The translations under genes were made by a program, and so were the position numbers. Source: Euperipatoides rowelli (lineage: Eukaryota > Onychophora > Udeonychophora > Euonychophora > Peripatopsidae). From it: a stretch of DNA of 11,995 nt. The number at the start of each line of letters is the position of its first letter. Within the stretch, counting starts at the first letter, position 1. Below the pieces are notes generated by a model, which worked only from the letters and a program-made list of their open reading frames with translations, was not told where the DNA came from and did not search any database. The stretch lies in NCBI GenBank assembly GCA_003024985.2, contig PXIH01S0007191.1. One strand, 5' to 3'. Below, piece by piece: positions 1-8,140 of this stretch.

Positions 1-300
1 ATATGTTTTACCCCGAAGAGGGAAACAACCTTTAATATTTACAATATATACGTTATAATATTCAATTTACAATCTTCTCACTCAAATGTTTAATCGCCGC
101 TTGTTCGTACAGTCAGCATAAATCCAGTTCTGCTCGGATCCAGTCAGAGTCTAGATAGAAAATCTAGATTAAAATCTCCGGTGCATACCGATGGCACATT
201 TTTTTTGCCTTTTTCCAGCACTGTGGCTTCTCAGGATCAAACCTATGACCAGTTATATATACAAGATCCAGCATCCAAATGGAGCTGTAATCTGTATTTA
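1..300 (-). mobile_element. tRNA-derived SINE copy, 3' end at the window edge
   Basis: This stretch aligns by eye, block after block, with the SINE copy at 6366-6730. Shared blocks are the CCCCG..GAGG..GGGAACA segment near the left end, CATAAATCCA followed by TTCTG (about 117-130), and ATCAAACCTATGA (236-248). Read on the minus strand, 234-244 gives AGGTTTGATCC, a good match to the RNA polymerase III B box GGTTCRANNCC. The A-box side (about 270-300) is worn and not convincing. The A-rich tail expected at the left would lie outside the window. A SINE carries no protein gene; it is transcribed by Pol III and moved by LINE enzymes. The family name is unknown to me. Confidence 0.55.
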
Positions 301-332
301 TTATTATATTCAAAATTGCAACATTTCTATCA

Positions 333-980
333 GCTAATATAATAAAAGGTCAGTTTAGTCATTTGGGTCACTTTGGTCATGATGTCTGTCACGCTGCTCG
401 GCCATCTTCAGCGAGCCGATGACACCCAAAGATGTTTTCACTCTATTTTATGTCCATAGATGTCACTGTATCCATCATTTTTGATGGGTTTTTTAAACAA
501 GTCTAATATAATAAAAGGCAAGTTTGGTCACTTTGGTCATNNTNTCTGTCANGCTGCTCGGCCATCTTCNGCGAGCNGATGNNNNCCAAAGATGTTTTNN
601 CNCTATTTTNTGTCCATAGATGTCACTGTATCNATCATTTTTGATGGGCTTTTAAACTAGTCTAATATAATAAAAGGCAAGTTTGGTCACTTTGGTCATG
701 ATTTCTGTCAAGCTGCTCGGCCATCTTCGGCGAGCTGATGGTGTCCAAAGATGTTTTGGCCCTATTTTCTGTCCATAGATGTCACTGTATCCATAATTTT
801 TGATGGGCTTTTAAACTAGTCTATATAATAAAACACCAGTTTGGTAATTTTGGTCAAGTTATCTGGTATGATGCTCGGCCATCTTCGGTGAGCCGATGAC
901 GCCTGAAGATATTTTCGCTTTATTTTCTGTCCATAGATGTTGCTGTATCCGTCATTTTTAACAGGCTTTTAAACTAGTAT
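333..980. repeat. Satellite-like tandem repeat, four units of about 159 bp
   Basis: Four head-to-tail units share the blocks CTAATATAATAAAAG, GTTTGGTCACTTTGGTCAT, GCTCGGCCATCTTC, AAGATGTTTT, GTCCATAGATGTCACTGTATCC and TTTTTGATGGGCTTTTAAACTAGT. The GCTCGG block starts at 396, 556, 715 and 873, giving periods of 160, 159 and 158. Unit 1 carries about 9 extra bases in the TTTGGTCA block, and unit 4 is the most diverged. Each unit holds two potential hairpins: GCTCGGCC/GGCGAGC around ATCTTC, and CCATCA/TGATGG around TTTT. Unit 2 contains a cluster of N bases (541-633), as expected where reads from near-identical repeats disagree. Open frames through the array come from the repeat and have no coding meaning. 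Confidence 0.93.
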
Positions 981-1082
981 ACAGTATTTTTTAAATAACA
1001 AAATATAGACCAAATAAAACTGTCAAATTTGCTTGTGTAAATTATTCATTTCAATATAAAGTTGTTTTTTATACTATTTTAG

Positions 1083-1180
1083 TGGCCTGTTGATAGGATG
1101 TTGACGAATGCAAATTTTTGAATCACGGACCAATTCTGGCCATGACAAATGAGAACAATTCGAATCCCACTACTAAATAA
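1083..1180 (+). mobile_element. Possible tRNA-derived SINE head
   Basis: TGGCCTGTTGATAGG (1083-1097) resembles a Pol III A box. AATTCGAATCCCAC (1157-1170) is close to the B box GGTTCGAATCC. The spacing between the two boxes, about 75 bases, is longer than in an ordinary tRNA, and no cloverleaf can be drawn, so this is at best a SINE or a decayed tRNA-like module. The AAATAAAG that follows (about 1174-1181) could be a short tail. No target duplication was found. Confidence 0.35.
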
Positions 1181-1226
1181 AGTATACATTAACATTTTGG
1201 TTTGTTCTTGTATCAATATTGGTTAA

Positions 1227-1668
1227 TTATATTTTCCATTATTATTTTTACAACCGATCAATAAATTTTTTTATTTGTTTGAGGAGATCTTTTCTTTTTA
1301 TGCATTATTTATTTCTTTTTCTTTAAAATATATGATTTCAAAAACAAAAGATATTTTCTGTTTTATTGAATCGAATGTCAAATCTATTATTTTGACCCAT
1401 CAAAAGAGCATATTACCAGAAATTAATGATAGCATCATTAAAGTTCGTTTGGGTGATCCGTTCTCTTATCATTATAACTAGTTTTCTAGCAATTTAAGTT
1501 TTGTTTATGCATTACGTTCCTTCAATTATTATTCGTTTGAAAAAAAAAAAAATTAAATCAACTGAAATTAGATTAAAGCTCTTGACAACTCAAGAAGAAT
1601 ATCTTATAGAAGACAAAGATTTTTTACTTGCATTTATTACTCACTCAACTGAAGATAAAACAATTTAA
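1227..1668 (+). pseudogene. Decayed open frame of unknown family
   Basis: A frame is open from 1227 to a TAG at 1479-1481. It continues in the same frame to a run of 13 A (1540-1552), where it meets a stop at 1554. Beyond the A run the next frame (+1) is open and ends with TAA at 1666-1668. Taken together this is about 147 codons broken by one stop and one homopolymer shift. That is unusual in DNA this AT-rich, where stops normally come every 15 to 20 codons. The second part has a charged, protein-like composition, for example LLTTQEEYLIEDKDF. No start is defined, because no ATG precedes the conserved-looking part. I do not recognise the family. A mobile-element gene, an endogenised viral gene and chance are all possible. 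Confidence 0.35.
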
Positions 1669-1924
1669 AAGACAAAAATGTACATTTTAAATGAAAACAT
1701 TTTTTTTTTCTTTAAGGAAAAAATACATGATTTACAATATTTATAATAGAAATTATTTTATTTATTTCACTCTAATAGTTAGTAGCAGATGAGTTGGTAT
1801 TGACAAAAATATGTCCAAAAATTCCAAGTTCATGATGTACAAAATGAAAAATGGCCTACATGAAACCGGGATTCCAATGGATAGAAATTGAAGTAGAATA
1901 TGAGAACAGAGATAAGAAGCACAA

Positions 1925-2510
1925 TATTATGAAGAAGATAATAAGGAAAAGAATTAAAATGAATGGGTAAGAGTACATTACCATATATTTTGAAAAAGAT
2001 AAATGAATGAGATTAAGATCATTTGGAGACATTCAGATAATGCCATGGAGTGCGAAATCCAAAGATGATTCAGTAAAAATTTATCAATGGAAATATACCT
2101 ATGGAATATCCTATAATAAGATGACAAGATAATTTGAAAATGTTGTAGGAAAAAAGATCACAAGGAGATTTCACAGAAGATACTCCAAGTGTTGATGAAT
2201 GGAAAGATACCAAATGGGATACCCAAGAACAAGAAGACAAGATGAAGTACAAAAAGTTGTAGAAAAACAGTTCAAGAGAAGATTCTACAGAAGATACTGC
2301 AAGACTATATGAATGGAAAGATTCTACTGGAATATGCAAGAATGAGATGGAAAACTGAAGTGAAAAAAGTTTTAAGAAAAAGTGTCTAAAGAGATAAGAT
2401 TTTACAGAAGATGCTGCAAAGGAAGATGAATAGAAAATACCAAAGTAATGTCCAAGAATAAAATAGAGAAAGATATAGAGAATAAGAAAGAGTAAGAGAG
2501 AATTCCAAAC
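1925..2510. repeat. Diverged purine-rich tandem repeat, period about 115 bp
   Basis: The block ACAGAAGATRCTGCAAG, followed by GAATGGAAAGAT, recurs. ACAGAAGATACT starts at 2173 and 2287, and ACAGAAGATGCT at 2404 (spacings 114 and 117). A weaker copy lies near 2058 and a possible one near 1930. A second block, GTTGTAGAAAAA or similar followed by TTCAAGAGAAG, lies between them. The plus strand is strongly purine-rich. On the minus strand a frame at 2070-2339 shows the same repeat at protein level (SFHS...VSSV twice, about 39 residues apart). That is what a repeat with a period divisible by three gives by itself, so I do not call it a gene. Bases 1669-1924 show only AT-rich sequence. Confidence 0.7.
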
Positions 2511-2694
2511 AATATGGGTCAGATATCATTAAGGAGGAAGAGCTAAAGCAAGACAAAAATGATTTGAGAACACAATATTTGATGTATTGATTTACTAACA
2601 AAATCAGTGAAACATGTAATAAAACACATAAAAAATGAAAAGCAACCAGCAGAAAACAGCACAACAATTAATTTCACAAAAGTAATAGGAACAA

Positions 2695-2985
2695 GTACTG
2701 TCCCGGTTGTCCAATGGTTTGCTTCAATGTCACCAAAGTTTGTGAAAATAAGGGATCGATGTTCGATTCTGGGCAATGGCAAATTTTGTTTCACCATCGA
2801 TACACACCAGGGATTTTTTCTCATTATAGATAATGAAAGTAATCTTAAATCAGATCCGAATTGGATTTATGGCTGATGTTTTAAATGGAAAATGAAAATA
2901 TCCAAGATGGCTGACTGAACAAAGGACAACATCCATGTTGTATCCAGCGAAGAAGATTGTTAAAAAATAATAATAATAAATTGCA
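2695..2985 (+). mobile_element. tRNA-headed SINE with AAT-type tail
   Basis: The head reads like a tRNA. GGTTGTCCAATGG (2705-2717) fits the A box, and GTTCGATTC within GGATCGATGTTCGATTCTGG (2754-2773) fits the B box, 56 bases downstream. A body of about 190 bases with no similarity I know ends in TAAAAAATAATAATAATAAA (2961-2980), a typical retroposon tail. The 89-codon frame at 2607-2876 runs across the SINE head and is a chance frame. Flanking target duplications were not identified, so the ends are approximate. Confidence 0.55.
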
Positions 2986-3120
2986 TATATGTAAATAAAA
3001 TTACGCAATTCCTTTGGGAAATTTCTTAAAAAAAAAAAGTAATAGGATAAATTAGCTCAATGTTTTACAGATTGTTTAAACAAAGAAACATATCAAAGAT
3101 ACGTCATCAAAATGGCGGAA

Positions 3121-3142
3121 GTGCAACAATTCTTTGTTGCAC
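3121..3142. repeat. Perfect 9-bp inverted repeat with a 4-base loop
   Basis: GTGCAACAA (3121-3129) and TTGTTGCAC (3134-3142) are exact reverse complements separated by TTCT. The stem is richer in G and C than the surrounding sequence. No downstream T run or gene end makes it a terminator. It may be a remnant of a mobile-element end, but no partner end was found. Confidence 0.6.
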
Positions 3143-3960
3143 CAGATGCTATTTTTTTTATAATTTTGTGAATATTTTATCATCATTTGTAATGTATTAT
3201 TTTTATAATATTATTTAAGTATGTATCAAGAAAACTGACTTTATTACCAAGTGCCATTGTCAGATGTGTGATGAACTGTATTAGTTATTCATTATCGCTG
3301 CTGTGAAACACTGTAAGCCTACTCTTAACGGTCATTGCATTTGTCAATTACATTTCATGATGGATAGTGACATATATATATCTATTTTGAAAATTTACAT
3401 ACTTTTATTTTGAAACCCAAGGAGTCTCATACCAGGTTCTTATTATTCTCCTCTTAATTTTAGTTATTTATTTATTCATTGATCAGATAGCCTGAGGATT
3501 CCTGAAGATTTGCCGTACTCATATTGCTACATTCTGTTTTAACGTTGTTAAGAGCTTCTACATTATTGTTATAAATCATTTAATCTTGAGTATTATTATC
3601 ACTGATAATTATAATTCTGTTTTTGGATAAAACTTTTAACTGGGATTTATTTGCAATAACATTTGGATTATCTATTTACATTTTCGCTTTCATCTGTATT
3701 ATTTCAATATACCAAGGATAATTTTGGGTGTTATCTGGGACTTCTGACGCTATCTGAAAGAGCCGGTAATATTTATAATTTGATTTGTTTTTGTAAATAA
3801 ACTTTTTTTTTAAAAAAAAAGAAACAACTTTTATTTTATCCGTAAACCAATCAACTTTTTATTTGAAAGATATTGTAAATACATCTATATCCTTCACAGG
3901 GCGAAGAGGCATATAGTTAAACCAGTAATTTATTTTGAATTTATTCTGATTATTCATCTT
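3143..3960. other. AT-rich stretch without a recognisable gene, poly(A)-like end at about 3797-3821
   Basis: No frame of convincing length or similarity is present on either strand. Near the end, GTAAATAAACTTTTTTTTTAAAAAAAAAG (3794-3822, given here only as a short landmark: AATAAA at 3797-3802 followed by a T run and an A run) looks like the 3' end of a polyadenylated transcript or a retroposed copy inserted in plus orientation. Which element it belonged to cannot be told. Bases 3823-3960 show nothing further. Confidence 0.4.
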
Positions 3961-4044
3961 GTGAGCCCAATTTGTTGCTCATAATGGATATATCATTCTT
4001 TGTTCTATATCTTAGTTCAATAAACCAGAAAGAATAATAATTGA

Positions 4045-4226
4045 TGGTAATGATGTTGTAATACAAGAAAGGTGATAAAGATCTTAAGAATTTCAAACCT
4101 ATCAGAGTGTTACCACTCATAAAAAAGTTCATTAACGTTCTGATCTGTTTATATATAAATTCATTGATTAATAATGAATTTGTACATACTATAGAAAGTC
4201 ATTGGAATAAAAATGACTTTAAATAG
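4045..4226 (+). pseudogene. Non-LTR retrotransposon reverse-transcriptase fragment
   Basis: The frame 4062-4226 encodes YKKGDKDLKNFKPIRVLPLI at its start and ends at a TAG (4224-4226). In CR1-, RTE- and Jockey-like non-LTR retrotransposons the N-terminal part of the reverse transcriptase has the form KKGD..D..NYRPISLL......F.......L. The lysine pair, GD, DLKN[FY], PI and the LP and phenylalanine positions all match. A stop (4059-4061) lies directly in front, and the hydrophobic strand expected before KKGD is partly visible in the neighbouring frame (DVVI near 4051), which suggests a small frameshift. The catalytic YADD region is absent, so only a piece of about 55 residues survives. The minus-strand frame at 3950-4132 is its shadow. 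The clade is not resolved. Confidence 0.7.
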
Positions 4227-4644
4227 AGTAAATTTATTAAACAAACAACACAAAAAAAAAAGATCTAGGGATTTAAACTTGATGTAGAATTTGTGCAATT
4301 TAAGGCACAACAGTAAGATATGTTAATTATAGTAACCACTAGTGTTTCAAAATTGTTACATGGTGAAATAGCTCCACCATGGACAGTGTTGTAACCAATG
4401 GCCCTTCAAGGACTTCCATGAGGGGGGGGGGGCACATACTCAAGGAACCCATACCTGAACAATAAATAAATAAATAACAAGGTTGGTGAAGGCCCATAAC
4501 GTATATTTTGCAAGGGACCCATGCAGTCTTAGTTACTAACTTTTATTCTAGACTATTCCATTTTTGAAAGAGGGGAGTAAGTAAGTAATAATAACTATAA
4601 TTTAAAAAGACTTACATTTATAATGTTTCTCTTTTTAACATTAT
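4227..4644 (+). repeat. Possible LINE 3' region with an 11-G run and an AAAT tail
   Basis: Downstream of the reverse-transcriptase fragment lie a run of 11 G (4422-4432), striking in this AT-rich setting, and a short AAAT microsatellite (about 4461-4478) after CCCATACCTGAAC. Short AAAT or similar tails end many non-LTR elements, so this could be the 3' end of the element at 4045-4226 after internal deletion, but no sequence ties the two together. No gene is seen in this stretch. Confidence 0.3.
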
Positions 4645-5330
4645 TGTTATTTATTTATTTATTTTTTATTCTTATATGCCCGCCTATCGGATAAGGCTAG
4701 TAAATCATATGTTATCTTATATATTATTTTGACAGTTTATATATATTTACATTATTTACAATTCTTATTGATCATATAATTATATTTATTCTTGAAATTT
4801 CCCAAGGTTTGGCCACCATATTTAATTTCTTGAAGGACAGGCACTTTTTATATTTAGGATAGCAAAGTCCTATTCTACTGTAAACTGGATGAATAGAACC
4901 CTTATTCCTTATACTTTCAGAAAGTAAGCTTGCTGGAATATCACGTCGGACAGCGTGAGCCTTGAACCTGGCTTGCGCTGACACCAAGGAGTTTTCTTTG
5001 AAGCCCTGGTTCTGCGATGCTAATTTTAACATTTTGGCTTAGAGAGGTTTCCATACTATTTGTTATTTTATCTTTCATTTCATTTTGTTAGCTGTTTCAT
5101 CTATTACTCTGCCTTAATTTACAAAATGGTTGTTCTGTGAAATTGAAAAGGCTACATTCAATTTCTCTGAAGAAAAATGGTCTATTTCAGTCAGTAACTT
5201 CCATTGATGATTCTTTCACAGTATCAAATGACTGTGATGGCAAGCCTGGAAGCTCCTTACTTCCTGATTCACTAACAATAATTTTAATCATTTTTTTGAC
5301 CTCCTTTTAGTTTAAACTTGTATTTTTTGT
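4645..5330 (-). mobile_element. Possible minus-strand retroelement remnant with TAAA tail
   Basis: Read on the minus strand, the left end finishes with a hairpin-like CCTTATCCGATAGGCGGGCATA (4676-4697, cited as a landmark) and then a run of AAATA/AAAT units (about 4645-4672), the usual finish of a non-LTR retroelement or of a SINE that borrows its 3' end. A minus-strand frame (4772-5032) of 86 codons lies upstream in DNA clearly richer in G and C than its surroundings, with protein-like text such as GFKENSLVSAQARFKAHAV. A second minus-strand frame (about 5310-4985), with four stops, contains SESGSKELPGLPSQSFDTV. I recognise neither as a known domain. A worn retroelement ORF is the likeliest reading. 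A tRNA-like B box (GGTTCAAGGCT, minus strand, near 4962-4972) leaves a SINE as an alternative. Confidence 0.35.
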
Positions 5331-5393
5331 ACCATGATGAAGTTTACGTTGTTTTTGCGAATAAATGAATTTTATAATCTCTCAGATGTCTAG

Positions 5394-5460
5394 AATTCTC
5401 ATGAGAAGGGATAATTCTCATGAGAAGGCATAATTCTCATGAGAAGGCATAATTCTCATG
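5394..5460. repeat. 19-bp minisatellite, four units, palindromic core
   Basis: AATTCTCATGAGAAGGCAT repeats at 5394, 5413, 5432 and 5451, an exact period of 19. Units 1 to 3 contain the perfect 12-bp palindrome TTCTCATGAGAA. In unit 4 the palindrome is broken (TTCTCATGACAA). The array could fold into small hairpins. No role is indicated by the surroundings. Confidence 0.92.
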
Positions 5461-5950
5461 ACAATGGCATATTGTGTTAAATGGTTATTTGAATGGTGCA
5501 CATGTTAGCTGTCAAAGATCTCCATATACCAGAAAATTTGTTAAATTACGCTCTATCTTGTTCTACTGAGATCATAATTGTACACTGTATAATACATTTC
5601 CTGTGTTCAATCAAAGTTGCAAAGATATTTTTGATACACCCTGTATATCTGAAAGCAAGATTATGTTAGACTCATTAAACATCATATTAATTCAATGTTT
5701 TGTTTTAAATTTAATAACTGATTGCTAATAATTAATTATTTAGTCATTATAATACTTTGTAAATATATTATTTATAAATGCGTTATTGTAGATTTCTATA
5801 GTGTATAGCTTAACTGTTATATAATATGTGGTTTTACGGGATAAGACCTGTCAACTGTCAAGTCTAACAAATATTTAAAGTTGACATTTAAAAAAAAACA
5901 GGTGCATTAAAGGTTAATTAATGACTTATACACAGCAATTATTAACTTCC
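5461..5950. other. AT-rich stretch, no gene seen
   Basis: No coding remnant was recognised on either strand. The only landmark is TTTTGATACACCCTGTATA at about 5629-5647. Motifs of the form ACACCCTGTATA recur at the ends of assorted arthropod repeats, so this may be the edge of an unidentified element, but no second end was found. Bases 5041-5393, upstream of the minisatellite, are partly covered by the entry at 4645-5330 and otherwise featureless. Confidence 0.3.
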
Positions 5951-5954
5951 AAAG

Positions 5955-6085
5955 TCAAGGCACAGTGGTTGTGCGGTTATGATCATGGCCACCATGTGCT
6001 TCTACATATAAACTAGGACCTGGTTTGATCAAGCAATACTCTTTTTTTTTCTGGGCCTAAATGGTGAAAACCCCTTTAAAAAAAA
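5955..6085 (+). mobile_element. tRNA-derived SINE fragment
   Basis: CAGTGGTTGTGCGGTTATG (5963-5981) resembles an A box region, and CTGGTTTGATCAAG (6020-6033) is a worn B box. Between them GATCATGGCCACCATGTG.. followed by CATATAA matches the same part of the copy at 6366-6730 read on the minus strand (GGACATGGCATGTTTGTGCATATAA), so the two probably belong to one family. The copy ends in short T and A runs (6041-6087). No target duplication was found. Confidence 0.5.
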
Positions 6086-6365
6086 GACTGTTGACTTAGG
6101 GCTTAAAAATGGAAAGTCGGAATGAGAATAACGATCTTTTAATAAGAACTAAAACTAGAAGAATTACCGAGAAGATAAAGAAGATTTAACAAATTTGTAG
6201 GAGGAACAAATGAAGACTGTAAATTTTGCATACATGATTGTAAAATTAATTTTAAATAAATATGTAGATTTACCTTATGGTGAAATATATTTTTTTAAAA
6301 ATATAACAACTCCCAAAATAAATTTCAATTTTTTCACCTTCCTACATGCCCCAATATTTGGTAGT

Positions 6366-6730
6366 TATTTTTTTTTTTTTTTTAAATATAATTCACCCCG
6401 GAGGATGGGAACATGCCTTAATTTACATTATTTACAAGCGTCATTTCTTCCTCATATAGAGCTGCGCTTCTTCGAAATCCTGATCCATTCTCATTTATTC
6501 AAATCCATTTTCTACTATAATTGTGCCATAAATCCAATTCTGAAAGTTAAACTGTGAGACTTGAAGTTCTGAAAAGAGATCTCTCCCACCCTGGTATGTA
6601 CTAGTTTAAAAATAAAATTATTTACTTTCCACACCATGGCTACCTGGGCATCAAACCTATGAAACCTTATATGCACAAACATGCCATGTCCAGGTACGAA
6701 ACCGCTCAAACACATCATCACCTTGGCAAC
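6366..6730 (-). mobile_element. tRNA-derived SINE with poly(A) tail, same family as the copy at 1-300
   Basis: The T run at 6368-6383 is the poly(A) tail of a minus-strand element. Minus-strand 6658-6646 reads AGGTTTGATGCCC, close to a B box, and the segment around 6712-6701 (TGTTTGAGCGGT) is a plausible A box about 50 bases before it. The 3' end carries CCATCCTCCGGGGTGAA just before the tail, matching the left end of the copy at 1-300. Chance frames at 6210-6557 (plus) and 6515-6754 (minus) lie across this SINE and are not genes. Confidence 0.65.
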
Positions 6731-7935
6731 AGTAGGCATTTTATTTCTTATCATTCAAGTATTTCTCACAGTAGGCTATATCTAACTCTCTCTCTAGCTT
6801 AAACTTTACTATTGAATTTGAATCTATATTTCTGTTGCAAAGTTTTATACTTATAATATCATTGTTGTGTTCAGTATTTTTAATTAACATAGACTGTTAC
6901 CTAAAGGTAGCTTAAACTTTGTTGTCAATTACAATGCATGCTGAATGTAAAATATTAATTTTTCATAATTTAAATCTTGTGCTTAGTAGAGAATTCTTAA
7001 TCCGGATTATTGTAATAAATTAATAGCCTGGTCAACATTAAAGAAAATTTAATATGTATTTTAATTAAGATTGAATTTAATCCCTGTTAGTAATATTACT
7101 TTCCTTAATTCTATTATCATCTTTACACCTTAGGGGGCAGCTATAAGTCTGAACTACAGTAAATAAACAAAACCAAACCAGAAGAATAGCTATTGTTATA
7201 ATAGAATGGGCTAGAGAAGAAGAATAAATCCGAGTTTTTGATTATAGAATAATATTGTTGGGAAGCTTAACTTTAATTAGAAGTGATGCGATTTTAAATC
7301 CACTATTGTAAAAAAGTTTTTAAAAAAATTCTTTAATTTAAAAAAGCATGTAAAATGAACTTTAATGATTTGCTAAACAAAACAAAAAATACCTCAGGTG
7401 AGACTTAATTACAGGTGTGCAATGACATCTAGAGTTTAAAATGAAATGCAGACAAATAACAGTTATTTTGAATATTAAAATAAAAATAATATAAATAAAA
7501 TTAAATATTTAAAAATGAGAAGAAATGTAGGAATTAAAGTGTCAGGCTATTTGGGAAGATTGAGACAAGCAGTTTCATATGTAATAAATAAATAACATTA
7601 TCTATCAACTTTAATTATAACCACTAACAAAATAGAAAAGACATTTCACCATTAAGCATATATGAATATCATAGTACTTACATTCTTATTATACATTTAA
7701 TTCTTCTTATTAGCAATCGGATTTTTTTCAAAATAAAGTCAACACTTTTATATAAATTAGTATTAATATTTATATACATTTCCGTGCTCAAAGTTTCACG
7801 TCTAATAATCCATGACATTTTCTTCCACTCATTACCACTAGAAGCTTAAATTGTTTTTCTTAACAAACATCATCCATCTCCTAGTAGCTTAAGCTTTAAT
7901 TAATTAGTAGTTTACAAGAATCAATTACATCCACA
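6731..7935. other. AT-rich stretch; right part possibly the 3' LTR of the Copia element
   Basis: No gene remnant was recognised. If the pyrimidine tract at 7936-7955 is the polypurine tract of the minus-strand Copia element, its 3' LTR should begin at 7935 and run leftward. On the minus strand the sequence there starts TGTGGATG, fitting the TG start of LTRs. The far end is not fixed: one weak candidate is TGTAGGAATT at 7526 (an LTR of about 410 bp), but no second LTR lies in the window for comparison. TATAAA-like words occur inside, which means little at this base composition. Confidence 0.3.
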
Positions 7936-7955
7936 TTTCCCCCTCCCCCTCTCCC
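7936..7955 (-). promoter_or_regulatory. Candidate polypurine tract of the Copia element
   Basis: On the minus strand this reads GGGAGAGGGGGAGGGGGAAA, immediately followed by TGTGG. A polypurine tract just upstream of the 3' LTR primes plus-strand DNA synthesis in LTR retrotransposons. It lies about 90 bases beyond the end of the pol remnant, as expected, and stands out from the AT-rich surroundings. Confidence 0.6.
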
Positions 7956-8041
7956 ATTTACATGTAAACTCCTAATTTATACAGCAATTTCCTATCATCT
8001 TTATCACAGGCTCATTGCTTGTATCACTTATTTTAATACTT

Positions 8042-8065
8042 TTATAGACATCCTTTGGTCAATAC
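8042..8065 (-). pseudogene. pol: 3' tip of the Copia pol remnant, cut off by the hAT insertion
   Basis: Joined to the far side of the hAT element (counting the duplicated 8 bases once), the minus strand reads through GAT GTA TTG ACC AAA GGA TGT CTA TAA, giving DVLTKGCL and a stop at 8042-8044. ADxLTK is the conserved C-terminal motif of Copia RNase H. The reading frame is restored exactly when the hAT element and one target copy are left out, which supports the insertion boundaries. Confidence 0.8.
8058..8065. repeat. Target site duplication, left copy
   Basis: GTCAATAC stands directly before the left terminal inverted repeat and is repeated without change at 9826-9833 directly after the right one. 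An 8-bp duplication is the signature of hAT transposases. Confidence 0.95.
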
Positions 8066-8076
8066 TAGGGTTGCAC
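8066..8076 (+). repeat. hAT terminal inverted repeat, left
   Basis: TAGGGTTGCAC, the perfect inverse of 9815-9825. Similarity continues imperfectly inward through AATTGG and the GATTACTGATTAATCG motifs. Confidence 0.95.
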
Positions 8077-8140
8077 TGATAAGCAAATTGGTCGATTACT
8101 GATTAATCGTCATTTAATAATCGTCCGATTACCGATTAAT

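Noticed and set aside
460-660. 66-codon frame with many undetermined residues
   Set aside because: It lies inside the 159-bp satellite and contains the N cluster; frames that repeat with the satellite are not evidence of a gene.
333-980. CRISPR array
   Set aside because: The repeats are about 159 bp with no unique spacers, and the rest of the window is eukaryotic transposon DNA. The same holds for the 19-bp array at 5394-5460.
2070-2339. Minus-strand frame with an internal 39-residue repeat, tempting as a repetitive secreted or membrane protein
   Set aside because: The protein repeat simply mirrors the DNA tandem repeat of about 117 bp; there is no start context, and the frame does not extend through the other units.
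2700-2780. Functional tRNA gene
   Set aside because: The A and B box matches are good, but no proper acceptor stem or anticodon arm can be drawn, and the sequence continues into a SINE body.
2607-2876. 89-codon plus-strand frame and the overlapping minus-strand frames at 2386-2667 and 2543-2824
   Set aside because: The region carries a tRNA-like A box and B box and a retroposon tail; the frames cross the SINE boundary and have no recognisable domain.
3121-3142. Rho-independent terminator
   Set aside because: The stem-loop is perfect but has no T run directly after it, no upstream gene, and the genome does not look bacterial.
3950-4132. 60-codon minus-strand frame
   Set aside because: It is the complement of the plus-strand non-LTR reverse-transcriptase fragment, which has family motifs.
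6210-6754. 115-codon plus-strand frame and 79-codon minus-strand frame
   Set aside because: Both run through the poly(A)-tailed SINE at 6366-6730; the T run alone supplies part of the plus-strand frame.
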